From NCBI GenBank assembly GCA_002286715.1, contig NSJX01000057.1, positions 97,535 through 161,534 on the forward strand: 64,000 nucleotides of DNA. Direction: 5' to 3'. A program made the position numbers and the translations under genes. This DNA comes from Dentipellis sp. KUC8613 (taxonomy: Eukaryota > Basidiomycota > Agaricomycetes > Russulales > Hericiaceae). This document shows, one piece after another, positions 46,020-56,956 of this stretch; the stretch's first letter is position 1, and each line of letters begins with the position of its first letter. The notes under the pieces were generated by a model. The model did no database searches. It worked only from the letters and a program-made list of their open reading frames with translations, and was not told the DNA's origin.

Positions 46020-46738
46020 TGTGAAATGCGAGCTGGCGCCGCGGCCAGCCGTCCACTGCGTCCCAACTTACATATGCAAAGCACTGTAGCCGTCCACCGT
46101 TTCCAGTCAGCCGTCCAAAGTCAGTCGCCGCCAGTCGCCAGTCAGCCAGTCAGCCGTCCCAGGTGGGCCAACACCCAGCCGCCAGTTGCCAGCCGCCTGA
46201 ACGAGGGCGACAGTGGCCGTCGAGATGTCAGCCGCACGTCGCCAGCCAGCCGGCCCCCACTGCTCGCCAGCCAGCCAGCCCCCACTACTCGCCAGCCGGC
46301 CGCACAAAACTAGCCCGCAATTGATCGGCCAGCCGCAGACCCTTCTTGCCGGCCGGCCATATCGTGCTGACCCGCTGTAGACACGGGCACGCACTGGAGA
46401 CTAGTACTGCGAGCGCGAGACGACCAGTGACCGCCGCTACACGGGCGTAGCGAGTCAGCCGTCTTCCGGTCGCCAGCTGCCAAAGGCCGACCGTCCAACG
46501 CCCAGACACAGATTCTTTAGAAGAATGCGCCCGTACCCGGTACCCGCGGCTCTAACCGAAGCTTGACGGATACGTGTGCTTGGATCCATGTGTGGGGCCT
46601 CAGTACTAGTGGCAGAGGAGGGAGGGGGACGGGGTCTAAGTCGCACCCGGAAGAGGGTCAAAGTAGCCATCGATCGAGATGCATCTCAGCCGCATGCTCG
46701 GTCGACTGCGGCCAGTTTCCAGCTGCGAGCTGCGAGCC

Positions 46739-46778
<40 letters not shown>

Positions 46779-46930
46779 CTGGCAGCTAGCCACCACCGGC
46801 AGTCAGCCAGTCTCCGGCCATCCGCCAGCTGCCCGCCAGCCACCAGCCAGCCGCCCAGTCACCAGCACACTCCGGGTCGCCAGCCTGCCGCCGGTCGCCA
46901 GTCTCCCCGCGAGACGCATGTCAGCCGCCC
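46020..46930. repeat. CAGCC/CAGTCG-type low-complexity array with perfect CAGC core
   Basis: About 900 bp consist largely of permuted CCAG, GCCAGT and CAGCCG words. A perfect run of nine to ten CAGC units lies at 46739-46777. It is open in several frames at once because stops are rare in the repeat, so the long Ser-Gln-Pro frames are not taken as genes. Confidence 0.75.
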
Positions 46931-47534
46931 GCCAGCCCTCCAAGTCGACTATGATTCGTTGCTCGCAGATCCTTCAGGCATATTCTGGGCCAGGAGAATC
47001 CAGAGAAGACAGGATGGCGGGGGGCAGAATCTCGGTCTTCGGTTATCCCGGCCTAGCATCGAGCGCAGCGGAGTGGGCTTGTAGCAAAGGTACCGTGTCA
47101 CCGTTGAATAAGGCGCAACCTTGTAGCAAGTGGCAGGCGGGATGAAAGCCGGTGCCAGTGACGGTTGGAATGAAAACGGTCAAAGAGCAGATATCGAACG
47201 CCGAGGCGGGAGACTTGCGGGAGACGACAGCCGTAAAACTTCGCAGGAGCGGGCAGAATCGTTTCTGGTCCCAAACTTCGATGCTTCGATGCTTCGAGAT
47301 TCGGAACGGGCCTTATGAGTAGCTGTTGCGCATGCTGGCCAGAACGACTGCGGCGGCTCACAATTGGAAGAGGCTTGGTACGGCATAGATGGAGGAGACT
47401 AGGTCCCTTGTCCAGTATCAAAACCCGCGGCTCGGACGCGAGTGCAGGATAAAAGGGATAAGTGCGGTTCAGTGTTCGACGCTGCGTTCTCGGAGGCACG
47501 CACTGAGCAGCCTGGCCCACCACCCACCGACAAG

Positions 47535-47546
47535 AAAAAGCAAAAA
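47535..47546 (-). terminator. RNA polymerase III terminator
   Basis: Two runs of five T on the minus strand, starting 21 nt beyond the 3' end of the first tRNA-Thr. Confidence 0.6.
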
Positions 47547-47566
47547 GCCATAGCGGCTGGGAATAG

Positions 47567-47660
47567 TTCCCATTAGCCGACTTGAACGACTGACCTCGTC
47601 ATTAGACTCGACTCTTTGGAAAGTACTAGTGACGCGCTCTACCAGCTGAGCTAAACGGGA
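47567..47660 (-). tRNA. tRNA-Thr(AGT), 21-nt intron
   Basis: The sequence folds as a complete tRNA. The acceptor stem is TCCCGTT with AATGGGA (one G-U pair). The D arm is GCTC...GAGC, the anticodon stem CGTCA/TGACG, and the anticodon AGT at positions 34-36. The T arm is AGTCG-TTCAAGT-CGGCT and the discriminator is A. The intron at 47603-47623 follows position 37. Two A runs downstream on the plus strand (47535-47546) provide the Pol III terminator. The mature sequence is identical to two more copies within 2.3 kb. Confidence 0.9.
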
Positions 47661-48149
47661 TTGTGTGTGAAGGGCACGGTGGCCCATATATTATGAATCT
47701 GGCTAGTTGTCAGATGGTAAGCAACGGTATGGAACGTATGATCGAACATACCGGCGGGGAAGTTCGCAGCATTGTGCACATATGTGGCTCCGGGCGTGGG
47801 TGCGTGCGTGCGTGCGTGAGGATCGTGTACGCTGGCTATAGCTGGTGGTCAGCCGCGGTGCAGATTAGTTTTGGGTGTATACACAGTGGTTGACTGTAGA
47901 AACGCACCAAGTCTAAATTATTGATTGGTGTGGGTACTCTGCCGATACGAGTGACTGCCCAGGACACCGCGTATGAAACCTACGGGGTCCAGCACACATG
48001 AGCACCCCGCACGCGCGTGAAAACTGTTGAGAAGGAGGCATGTGTGCATGGGTAAGTATCACTTGACGGAGACACATGGACGCGCGCGCGCATAGTGGGG
48101 GAAAATTGCAATTGCACGGGGATACCTGCAAACTTATTTGTTTCATCGC

Positions 48150-48155
48150 AAAAAA
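48150..48155 (-). terminator. RNA polymerase III terminator
   Basis: Six T on the minus strand, 22 nt beyond the 3' end of the second tRNA-Thr. Confidence 0.6.
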
Positions 48156-48177
48156 TATCGTGTGTCGATTCCCTGAG

Positions 48178-48256
48178 TTCCCATTAGCCGACTTGAACGA
48201 CTGACCTCGTCATTTGCAATACTAGTGACGCGCTCTACCAGCTGAGCTAAACGGGA
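48178..48256 (-). tRNA. tRNA-Thr(AGT), 6-nt intron
   Basis: Same 73-nt mature sequence as the copy at 47567-47660, so the same fold and anticodon. Only six extra bases (48214-48219, TTGCAA on the minus strand) sit between position 37 and position 38, giving an unusually short intron. Removing them restores the normal seven-base anticodon loop. A run of six T follows at 48155-48150. Confidence 0.88.
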
Positions 48257-49719
48257 CTTGCGGGTTGAAGCTTGCGGTGAGGAACAAAGTCGCAGCGGGA
48301 TGGGAACCGGTCGCCGCCAGGGTTGTGAGCGCCTTCCGATGGGTGTGAAGGCCATCATACAGTCCGAAGTGTAGAGGTGGGAGGATGAATGGTAAAGCAA
48401 TAGATGCGGAAGTTCCCAAGTCGACAGCTGACCCAACCCACCCAACTCAAGGGCCTATCGTCATAGTAAGCCGTCGTCTCGGCTTCTCTTGGAAAGAAGT
48501 CTTCAATTTCAGATCTCCGTGAGCCTAGGATGCGAGAGTTGGGAGCGCTGGTGCATAAGGCATGAGATGGAGAAGGAGCGAAGGAACGTGTTTGATAGGT
48601 GTGGCCAGTGTGGAAGGTTCCGCAAAGTTTACTGTCCGGCGCAAACTGAGATGTCGAGGGTAAGCAGGACTCGTAGCGTGGGTCGAGGCGTGGCATGGGA
48701 AGGGGAGAGATGGCGGCAGGAGTGGATCGCCATGCAGCCGTCCCAGTGCGTTGACTGACGTTCTACGAAGCGGTAGGGGGAGAGGGCCAGATTATCCTGG
48801 GATGTGACGAATAGGATGGACGGCGTTCATATATGCGCTATTGGCGTGGCTGATAGGCGAGAGCTGGTTACGGTAGCGTAGACTTGAAATAGCGAGGTAT
48901 CGGCTGACGCCCCCCTAGCGTCGTCCAGTCATAGAAGGATATGCTTGCTTCGCGGAATGCACGCATGGCTCTGATGACCTCTAGAGCCATGCGGCGGATG
49001 GTGAGCAACGTAGGATGGTTTGAGCGACTGCGACCAGGCGGAAGTCTTCCGACGGCGGCGGGTTGGTGAACATGTAAAAAAAGCATAAACTAGACGAACC
49101 GCCGTCGTTACTGAGGCATATAGGGAAGATACGAGGACGTACGAAGTCATAGTGTGTCCCGTGCCCGCTCAGTCGAGGGTGTAATTGTACATCATATTTG
49201 GGGTTCGCGTGGGTCGTTGTCGTCCCCACAGGCGCAGATGGAGATGTTCATCGTGGAGATGCAAGACGGTTGTGTGAGATAGACGGCGGCAAAACAGAAG
49301 ACACGTACAAGTACCGCGGTCGCGCTCGCGGTCCCTACGAAGCGTTCCCCGGCGCCGGCGGTCACTTCGCCTCCAAAGGCCGGTCTTATGATGGTGGAAG
49401 CGAAGAAAACGAAGGAAATGAAGCATATACAGAAGGACGGCATTATACACGAAGGGCGGGAGGCTGGCGACTAGTGCTCGGAGTGTCTGTTCGTGTTTGC
49501 ACAAGAGAGGCTGACAGCCTCGTGACGATTCAAGCGCGCTGCTTCGAGGCCACGCATTCCGTGCTCGTCGAGACGATGTCTGCATCATGCATGACCGAAT
49601 TCATGACCTGAGGCGAATTTTCCGCGAGCGCTGAACTGGAACAAGGCACTCCGAGTCGAACTGTCCCTGGTGCTCAGCACGGGTATAAGAGGGAAAAAAG
49701 GTTGGTACGATACCGTTGA
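48257..49719. other. Non-coding between tRNA genes
   Basis: No supported protein gene. Frames at 49169-49611 overlap on both strands. One minus-strand reading (49443-49192) has a hydrophobic start and Cys-rich end and could be a small secreted protein, but the evidence is too weak to call it. Confidence 0.4.
49694..49699 (-). terminator. RNA polymerase III terminator
   Basis: Six T on the minus strand, 20 nt beyond the 3' end of the third tRNA-Thr. Confidence 0.6.
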
Positions 49720-49816
49720 TTCCCATTAGCCGACTTGAACGACTGACCTCGTCATTAGGGAAGAGCTGTGAACTCAAGATACTAGTGACGCGCTCTACCA
49801 GCTGAGCTAAACGGGA
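49720..49816 (-). tRNA. tRNA-Thr(AGT), 24-nt intron
   Basis: Third copy with the identical 73-nt mature sequence. The intron at 49756-49779 differs in sequence and length from those of the other two copies. All arms pair as in the first copy. Confidence 0.9.
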
Positions 49817-51093
49817 TATAGTTCCCTGACGCTATTGAGATAATAGACCATAATATCGGCCCAGAGTATTCGTGTTCTTTGCCGGGCACTAGTACTAGAT
49901 CGCAATGTTCCTGATCCTAACCGTCCTGGTTGCTCGACCCCACGCTCCATATAAGCGCCCCCCTGCATCATTCTTGTGGCGATCTAGCTTCCACTTGTCA
50001 TTAATATCGCTTGGATCCGGCTCCTCCTGCCACAAGATCCCGGAGATTCAGACTTCGACTGTCATTGTAGTGGATACGAGCGATCTAGCACTCGTATAGA
50101 TCACTCAAGTTCTGTGCCGCGCGTCAGTACCAGTACCCCCAAATGCACACATACGTCTGATCTGAAACGTTTAGCTCGAGGTCTGCTCTCGCAGTAATTT
50201 CGCCCGCAAGTACGCATGGGGCTCGTCAACGTCGACGTCACGATATGGCGGGCTACGTCTGACGGCTGCAGCTGCACCGCGCGACTCTGACGGCCAGACG
50301 AATCTCGACTCGGAGCTCGCACAAATTCGACTAGTGCGCCGGGCTGTTGATTTGCGAAATTTCGCCGCTCTGTGCTCCAGAGGCAGGTACACACCTAAGC
50401 CTCAATTGCGCACCGGTCCTGACCGTGCTCTCAACCATGCCTCCTGTCGTCGGTGACAGAATTTGTCCGACTGCATATGGAGGGCGGCAGCAGGATCGCC
50501 GCGACGGCCGCTCGAAGCCAGACGGAATGGTACTAGCACCGGTGACCCTATGCTGGCGACGTCGGTAATGCTCCGAGGGATCCGCGAGGTTGGAAAGAGC
50601 GACGCGGCCCTGGAAAACGGGAGACGGCGAACGAGTGGCTGGATTATCGATCCAGAGGTGAGTATACGATATTCTGCCGTCGGAAGGGGCTCGCAAGATA
50701 CTACCGTGGGGAGATAGGTCACTACAGGTGAATATACTACGAGAGCAAGGCCACTCTGTGGAAGACGCTTGCACATGGAGAGTCATCTGTGACCGACGTG
50801 CTGTAATTCTGGGGCACCTGAACGGACGCGTTGAGGCAGGTACGGATATAGTATTGGTGGTCGCTGTTACAAGAACTGGGCGAATTGGGAGTCTCTCGAT
50901 GCGGTAGGAAAGATGCGAGCTAGCCGGAGCAAGTACTGTTTCTCTAGTTGCTGAGAACTAATAGTTGACCCAGCCGACAGATATCGGATACGAACAGAGC
51001 ATATAGGCAGGGCCAAGGCAAGCAAGCACCTCAGAAACTGGCAAAAATTATTTTAAATCTGTCATATTACTTTACAGTTCAGTTTTCTCGTCA
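49817..51093. other. Intergenic, nothing recognised
   Basis: Overlapping frames at 50331-50786 on both strands lack motifs. No gene called. Confidence 0.45.
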
Positions 51094-51177
51094 TCCCTGG
51101 TAGTATATCGGCTAGTACACCCGCCTGTCATCTGTTCAGGTGCGCGGGAGAGCGGGGTTCGACTCCCCGCCAAGGAG
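51094..51177 (+). tRNA. tRNA-Asp(GTC), 12-nt intron
   Basis: The sequence from TCCCTGG to CCAAGGA plus discriminator G folds as tRNA. The anticodon stem is CCCGC/GCGGG and the loop CTGTCA plus C gives anticodon GTC. The T arm is CGGGG-TTCGACT-CCCCG. A 12-nt intron (51131-51142) follows position 37. Acceptor pair four is C opposite A, a mismatch where other fungal tRNA-Asp genes have a T-A or similar pair. The gene may still be functional or may be a diverged copy. Confidence 0.85.
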
Positions 51178-51200
51178 TGTTGAGAGACTCAGAGTCGTTG

Positions 51201-51207
51201 TTTTTTT
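51201..51207 (+). terminator. RNA polymerase III terminator
   Basis: Seven T, 24 nt beyond the tRNA-Asp 3' end. Confidence 0.65.
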
Positions 51208-51448
51208 CCTTCTAAAATCAACTTTCGTAGTTACAGCACATGTAAATGTGCACCCCGCAAGTGTCATCAAGATGCTTTCACAAGTTTCTCAACAAAGTAC
51301 ACGATGGTCTCCCTCCGCCCGAACATGAGATACTCACATGAACCAATACAAAACCTGATCTGACAGGCTGACACTCCTCATAGAATGAATTTCGAAGAGA
51401 TTTGTCCCGCACTTGTTCGATCGGGAAACACAAGTTACGCCTCTGAAT

Positions 51449-52442
51449 CTATTCAGCATCGAAGACCAAACAGCGCAGCTCGATCGACTGTCTGCGCGGC
51501 TTCTCGGGGCCACTCGACGCATCCACAAACGAGCTGTGCGGAATCGCGCGTGCAACATTCCCATTCCCATTCCGCGCGCCGTCCGCCTCCTCCGAGTCGT
51601 AGCACTTCACGAGCAGCACCTCGTCCGGCCGCTGCTGCGCGAGGTAGTACCAGCGGTGCGTCGCGTTCCACTTGACGTTGAACGTCGACCCCTCGAAGTC
51701 CGGGTAGATGTACCGCGTGTGCACGAGGTCCGCCGCGGGGTCGACGCTGCGCCAGTCCGCGACCGCGAGCGGGTTGTGGTACACGGGGTGTGCGATCGGC
51801 CGCCAGACGTTGATCAGGCGCACGCGGGACTGCAGGAGACGGTCTGCGTCGTCGGGGAGGTGCCGCCGCACGCGCCCGCGCGCGGCGTCGTAGGTTTGGT
51901 CTACGTGTACTCGCAGCTGGTGGGGGGATGGGATATTTATGGACGAGTTTTTTTCGGTTCTCGATGATGAGACGTACCACAGGTCCTCTGGCGCCCTGGT
52001 CACGAATGACGGGATCCTCTTCGCGCCGCCTGTGGGACCGCTCGATTCGTCGCTCGTAAAGAGGGGAAGCTGAGACGCACCGGATGGTATGATCAAATAC
52101 ATGCACCCGCTTCGCGCCCGGAACCACCTTCAACAACAGCTCCTCAACTTCCTTATAATACCCGCCCTTCAGCCCCTCCTCGTCGACAAAGTCCTTCTCC
52201 CGGCTCTCATGCTGCACGAACTGGAACCCCTGCACATCGAGCTCGGCGCCGTGTTCGAGCGGCGTGCCGCGCACGTCGTGGACTACCGCCGGGTAGGGCT
52301 CGACGCCGATGTTGGACTTCGGGACGCCCGGGGGTGGGCCGTAGATGTAGTCGTAGGGCGCGTTCGAGTCGAGCGGGACAAAGTAGTTGAGGGTCGTGCT
52401 GATGTCGTGGGGGGCCGTTGGAGGCGAGAGAACCTCGGCCAT
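51449..52442 (-). CDS. CmcJ/AsaB/GA4-desaturase-type 2OG oxygenase family protein, 293 aa
   Basis: Exons 52442-52081, 52029-51978 and 51916-51449 give 294 codons. The N-terminus has STTLNYFVPLDSNAPYDYIY. The middle has VHDVRGTPLEHGAELDVQGF and FVQHESREKDF, typical of the family, followed by VFDHTIR. VHVDQTYDAA (about 141-150) supplies an HxD-type metal motif. LINVWRPIAHPVYHNPLAVA and FNVKWNATHRWYYLAQQRPD follow, then the conserved end PHSSFVDASSGPEKPRRQSI. Known members hydroxylate or desaturate small molecules or methoxylate cephems (CmcJ, AsaB). The substrate here is unknown, and no secondary-metabolite genes flank it. The ATG at 52442 precedes the conserved region by a normal distance. Confidence 0.85.
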
Positions 52443-54140
52443 ATTGTAGTATACGTAGTGCCAAAGACGAGGTGCAGGGGATACGCTGTAGTGCCTAATC
52501 GTGGATGTCGTCAGCGGGGCTATAAGTATGCAGGGAGTCCTATATTTATTCGCCTCGCCGGAGAGCTTTGTCAACGCGATTGGGCGTAGGAGGAGCGTTT
52601 TGCGCCATCGGGGGACGATATGAGCACTTGTGTGCGGAACGCCCGCTCGCCGGAGCGGCGCTCTGTGAGAATGGCGATCATGTGGTTGGCCGATCCTCTG
52701 CATGCGGTTCTCGTGGTCACACCCATCTCGCCCTGGAAATGAAGTCCGTATTCCTCTAGTACGAAGGATAAAATGTTGCCGTAATCACGGCCGCGAAAAG
52801 CGTACTCGGTGAGGCGGTTCGAGTGGACTCCGCAGACTCAGGCTGTCGATATAAAGACTTCGGCAGCTCGTGGTGACATATGCAATGGAGACCCGTGAGT
52901 TCTACTTGTATACGTATCAGAGAAGTGCCCCAGATATAATGAAGAGCGACGCACCTCGTTAGATTGCGCGTCGAGCGAAATGTTGCAGAGCTTGCTTCCA
53001 ATTGATCTGCAGACATACCGCCGCACGAGCACGCTACGGTGCGTCCGTCATAGTTTGCTTCAAGGATGCCTGCCAGGTGTTCCTTTTGTTGCCATGGTGC
53101 TGGGTCTGATAATCGAAACAGGGAGCGGTCGGCACTTTGTAAAAGACACAACCAAGTTGAAGCTGCAACCTGCAGCCTGAGGGCAGCGGGATTTCGTCCG
53201 AGCACAGCCACCACGTGTGGCAACCCCGACCATGTCTGATCCGTTCTGCCTCCGCGTCGCCTCCGGGTCTCTTGGAGTCGTCGTGGTCTCCTCTAACCAG
53301 CTCGCGGTGTTTCAGCTTTGGTCATATCTATGGTCATTTCATCTCCAAGTGCTACAAAATGCATGCTCTCGATGAAGATTCAATGACACATGAAGACGCA
53401 CATCGGCCGCCCCCACTGGATTCGGAGTACCCAAAGCACATGCCTTTTGCTTCATTGATGTTGAGATGCTACTATCCAAATCCACACGGCTCCATCGCTT
53501 TTAAACGAGCACGTCGGCCTCGTGCCGATGGGTCCTCGAGTTGTTGGGGAGTTCCGTTTGTGCAGGCGGATGATTGCAAGGGCGAAGGACGACGACGGTG
53601 AGTCTTGGAGGGTCTGTCCAGGGATTTGCCGCCAGCGCTTTGTCTTTTCGGCCACATAACTGCCCTTTTCAATTCATTTTGCGCTCGCGCGCTGGGATTC
53701 TTGTAGCCCACCCGACTGTCCAAACTTCTCGACGACGCCTGCGCCGCCGCCACGAGATCCACAAGAGTACGCGCTTGGTTGAGCTCATACCAAAGACTAG
53801 GTGGCAAAAATCGCTTCTCGATAAGCTTCGCCATGTCTTCGAACTCTATAAGCATGTCCTAACGTACCTCTACGGCCGGCGGGTTAGATCTCCAGCGGGA
53901 GGATGCCAGTGTCTCGCTGCAGGGCACCATGACCTTCGGTGTAGATCGGAGAAGGCAAGATAAAGCGGGTCCAGTCAAAGTGAGCGAAACGACTTCTATT
54001 GATTTCCGCTGCTTATGGCTCTGAAGGCTATTCTATGGCGAGGCGAGATATACGAAGGTGATGGTACAATCTCAGACGGAGCTCAGGGTGTCCCGCCAGC
54101 GACGGGATGAATATCTGCTCTGCTAATCGACGAGTCACGC
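52443..54140. other. Intergenic, no firm gene
   Basis: Short frames at 52756-53223 (minus), 53215-53601 (plus) and 53472-53855 (minus). The last contains AKLIEKRFLPPSLWYELNQA with some coding character, but no splicing partner or motif was found. Confidence 0.4.
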
Positions 54141-55560
54141 CCCGCCGCACGTGTTCACGACGCGTCGCGTCTTAGGGGGCCCGCCAGCCTCCAGCCTCCG
54201 TTTACTGGACCAAACAGACCCCGCCAGCCCACCTTATTTAAGATCGCCTACCGCCTCGCTTTTCCTCCATCGTCTCATAACCTTCGACCACCACCATCCC
54301 CAGCGGGTTCCACCTCCGACCTCAACCTCCTCTGGGGTCGACACCCTCTCAGCCTCTCACCTTAGCCTCTCCTCTCGTCTACCTCTACCCCGCTTACCTC
54401 CCTCTCATACCGCCGTCGACAACATCCGTCAACGATGAGTGCAAGATGCCGCCTGTCCAACCCGCCTGCCATGTTCACCGCTCAAGTCCTCCACCATACG
54501 CGCACCTGAGCCCACGCCGCCGCACCTCAAATTATCAAGGTCAATGCTGCGAGCTGTGTGATCTGTGCGTGCCCTTCTTCTTTCATCGTCGTTCGCCTAG
54601 CTCATCCACCTCGACAGAAGTACCTCGACATCAAAGGTGACTCTTTTCAACATGCTCCTGGCCCGCCATGCCCGCCGCCCACGCCCGCCGCACAAGCTCT
54701 CAACTATCAAGTACCCAAGCGTGTGTCTAAATGCTTCAACATGCCTGTCGAGGTCAAGGTTGTGAGACATCAAAGGTGTGCTTCGCCGACTTGAGTGTGA
54801 GCTTTTGACTGCGTATCTTCCCGCAACGTGGGGGCGCTCTTCAAATTCAACATCAGTTGCGTGTCCTTCCTCTTTCCTCATCATCCGCCTAACGCCCCCG
54901 TTCCGACAGGCGTGCATCAGCTCTTCAAGACAATCACAAAAACATTATATCTATTTGTTGTCCACTACGATACCCGTACGCACTCATACTATACTCTTTT
55001 TACTATATTTTCTTGGAGGTTCTCGGCGGGGTGCTCCAGACGCCGGGGAGTTATGACGGGCTAGGGGCAACCGACACCCGTTCCCTGAGCACGCAAGAGG
55101 CTGAAGCCCAGGCTGCAGATGCCGAAAGGTGCCAGGTTTATATCCGGTGGTCTTGCTTTCAATGGCCGGGAGTCCTTCGTCGGGGCCGGGCGGCAGGGGC
55201 GCCTTCGATACCCTGTTTTCTACTGTACCTTTTTTGGATTCGGTTTACTATACTTGGCGGGCGGGCGGCGGGGACGAGGTGGCTGACAGTAACGGGCTGG
55301 ATGGTGAGTCGTTTGGGTTTTCGTTTACGAATATCTTTACTGACTCGCAATTTGTGCAGGGAAATAGTTGCCTCTTACGATACGCTTCGATCCAAATGGA
55401 ATGGGTTTGGTTTGTGGTTCGATCTCTCTCCAAGTCTGCGTTCAAGACCGTTCGACCGGCTTCCCGCCTCACAATTTAGGTGCGCATTCTTCCTCTAAAC
55501 AGGTCGCAAGCCCAACTTCAAGTCGACCGGTGAAGCCGATTCAACAATAGAAATGGTACG
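54141..55560 (+). other. Transcript-like region without a confident reading frame
   Basis: 54150-54430 is C-rich like a fungal 5' leader. Several GT...AG intron-like segments follow. A segment at about 54548-54636 is loosely repeated at about 54839-54930 (GTG-TCCTTC-TTTC-TCATC-CGCC pattern). Around 55130-55480 a frame with FD-LFSTVPFLDSVYYTWRAG and a possible 56-nt intron at about 55303 looks protein-like. I could not assemble a gene. It could be a non-coding or badly diverged transcript. Confidence 0.3.
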
Positions 55561-55569
55561 TTACTTTAT

Positions 55570-56520
55570 TGTTATCCCGTCCTTCCTCGCACTCATGACT
55601 TTTTTTACTTTTCAATGCTCGTCCATCCATCCATCTCATCTCGCCATCCACTCTCCCTTACTCCCTTACATTTTGACCTTTTCCTTCTACATCTGTGTCG
55701 CGCTCTCCTCCCCCGCTCTCCACGAATTGATCTCAACCCCGCCGTCGTCAACCTCCGCCTTCCCCTTTCTTCATTCCAATCATCGTCATCAAATCATTCC
55801 TCACTCCTCCCATCGTCACCGGCACCCTTATCCTCATCCTCGCCGCCACTCTTACTCCTGACTTCGCACTTTCGTCTCCCATTTCCGATCCGTTGCTCCT
55901 CCTCCACTTTACTCCCTCCTCGCCACACTCCCTCCTCGCCACACTCCCTCATCACCACACTCCCTCATCACCACAATGCCTCACCGCCGCCCTTCCCCTC
56001 CTCCGCTATCATCCCCCTTCACTCCTCGCCATCACCCCTCTCTCCATGACATCCCCCCTCGCTGCCTTCCATCCTCCTCGCTCCCTTCTACCCCCCTTCT
56101 CGCTCCCTTCCATTCCCTTACTCACTTCCTTCCCGTCATCCATCTGCATTCCTTCCATCTGCTTTCTCCCTCCCTAATATCCCCCCTCTCACTTCCCATC
56201 ATCCATCTCCGCTTCGCCGTCGCACATCGCCATCGCCAACACTCCCTCACCCTTACCCGTCCTTCGTCCCACTCATCGCCCCTCTTTTCCCCGCATTCCT
56301 CACATATCCTACTCTGTCCCACGCGCCCCACCCTCCACCATCGCTATCACTCTACCCCCGCTGCTGCCCGCCATCCTCCTCTCCCTCATCCCACTTACCA
56401 CCGCTTCCTTTTCCCCTTCCCGTTCGCCATCGCTTCTCTTCAACTATTCCCTATCTTTTCCATTGTCCCTTTCCCCCGCAACGCGTTTTCGGCCCCGGTT
56501 CGTCCGATCCCATTCATATA
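55570..56520. repeat. Strand-asymmetric pyrimidine tract with 19-bp tandem units
   Basis: Nearly a kilobase with a strong excess of C and T on the plus strand. 55911-55980 holds about four units of the type CTCCTCGCCACACTCCCTC. Long Pro/Ser/His-rich frames on the plus strand follow from composition and are not called genes. Confidence 0.7.
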
Positions 56521-56956
56521 TCATTATTTGGCGCTCACGAGCACCGTCAAATGTGCCGAGATAGTCGGTCAAGCATTCGTCTCCATTTCCGTTTGTCTCC
56601 GTGTCCGCTCATCTCGATGTCCGCTCAGCTCTCTCGTTCTTCTGCTTATTCATATCATCAATTTGGTACCCGTCGGCTTCCTACTCTTCCTTCCAATGTA
56701 AATCATGCCTCCTGGTTTGTCGTACACCATCACCTACCGACGTGCGCCTGTCGCTTTATCGCATGTGTTGACTTCTCGGCGACCAGAATGACAGCCACTC
56801 TCCATCGCAGAGCGGTCTCTTACTGCCTTTCCTAGAAATTTCGCGTAAACTGGTTTCTGTTCTACTCAAGGCGCCACAATATTCTGTCATCTGATGACCT
56901 GTCTCGCCGAATTCACAACTGTATTACGGAAATCACTCATCTTCATAGAATCTTTG

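Noticed and set aside
45627..47145. Ser-Gln-Pro-rich plus-strand frames
   Set aside because: They follow from the CAGCC repeat composition, and several frames are open at once.
49192..49443. Small secreted Cys-containing protein on the minus strand
   Set aside because: A hydrophobic start and a few Cys are suggestive, but overlapping frames exist on both strands and there is no recognised Cys spacing.
55553..56701. Pro/Ser/His-rich plus-strand ORFs
   Set aside because: Composition artefact of the pyrimidine tract; no conserved block.
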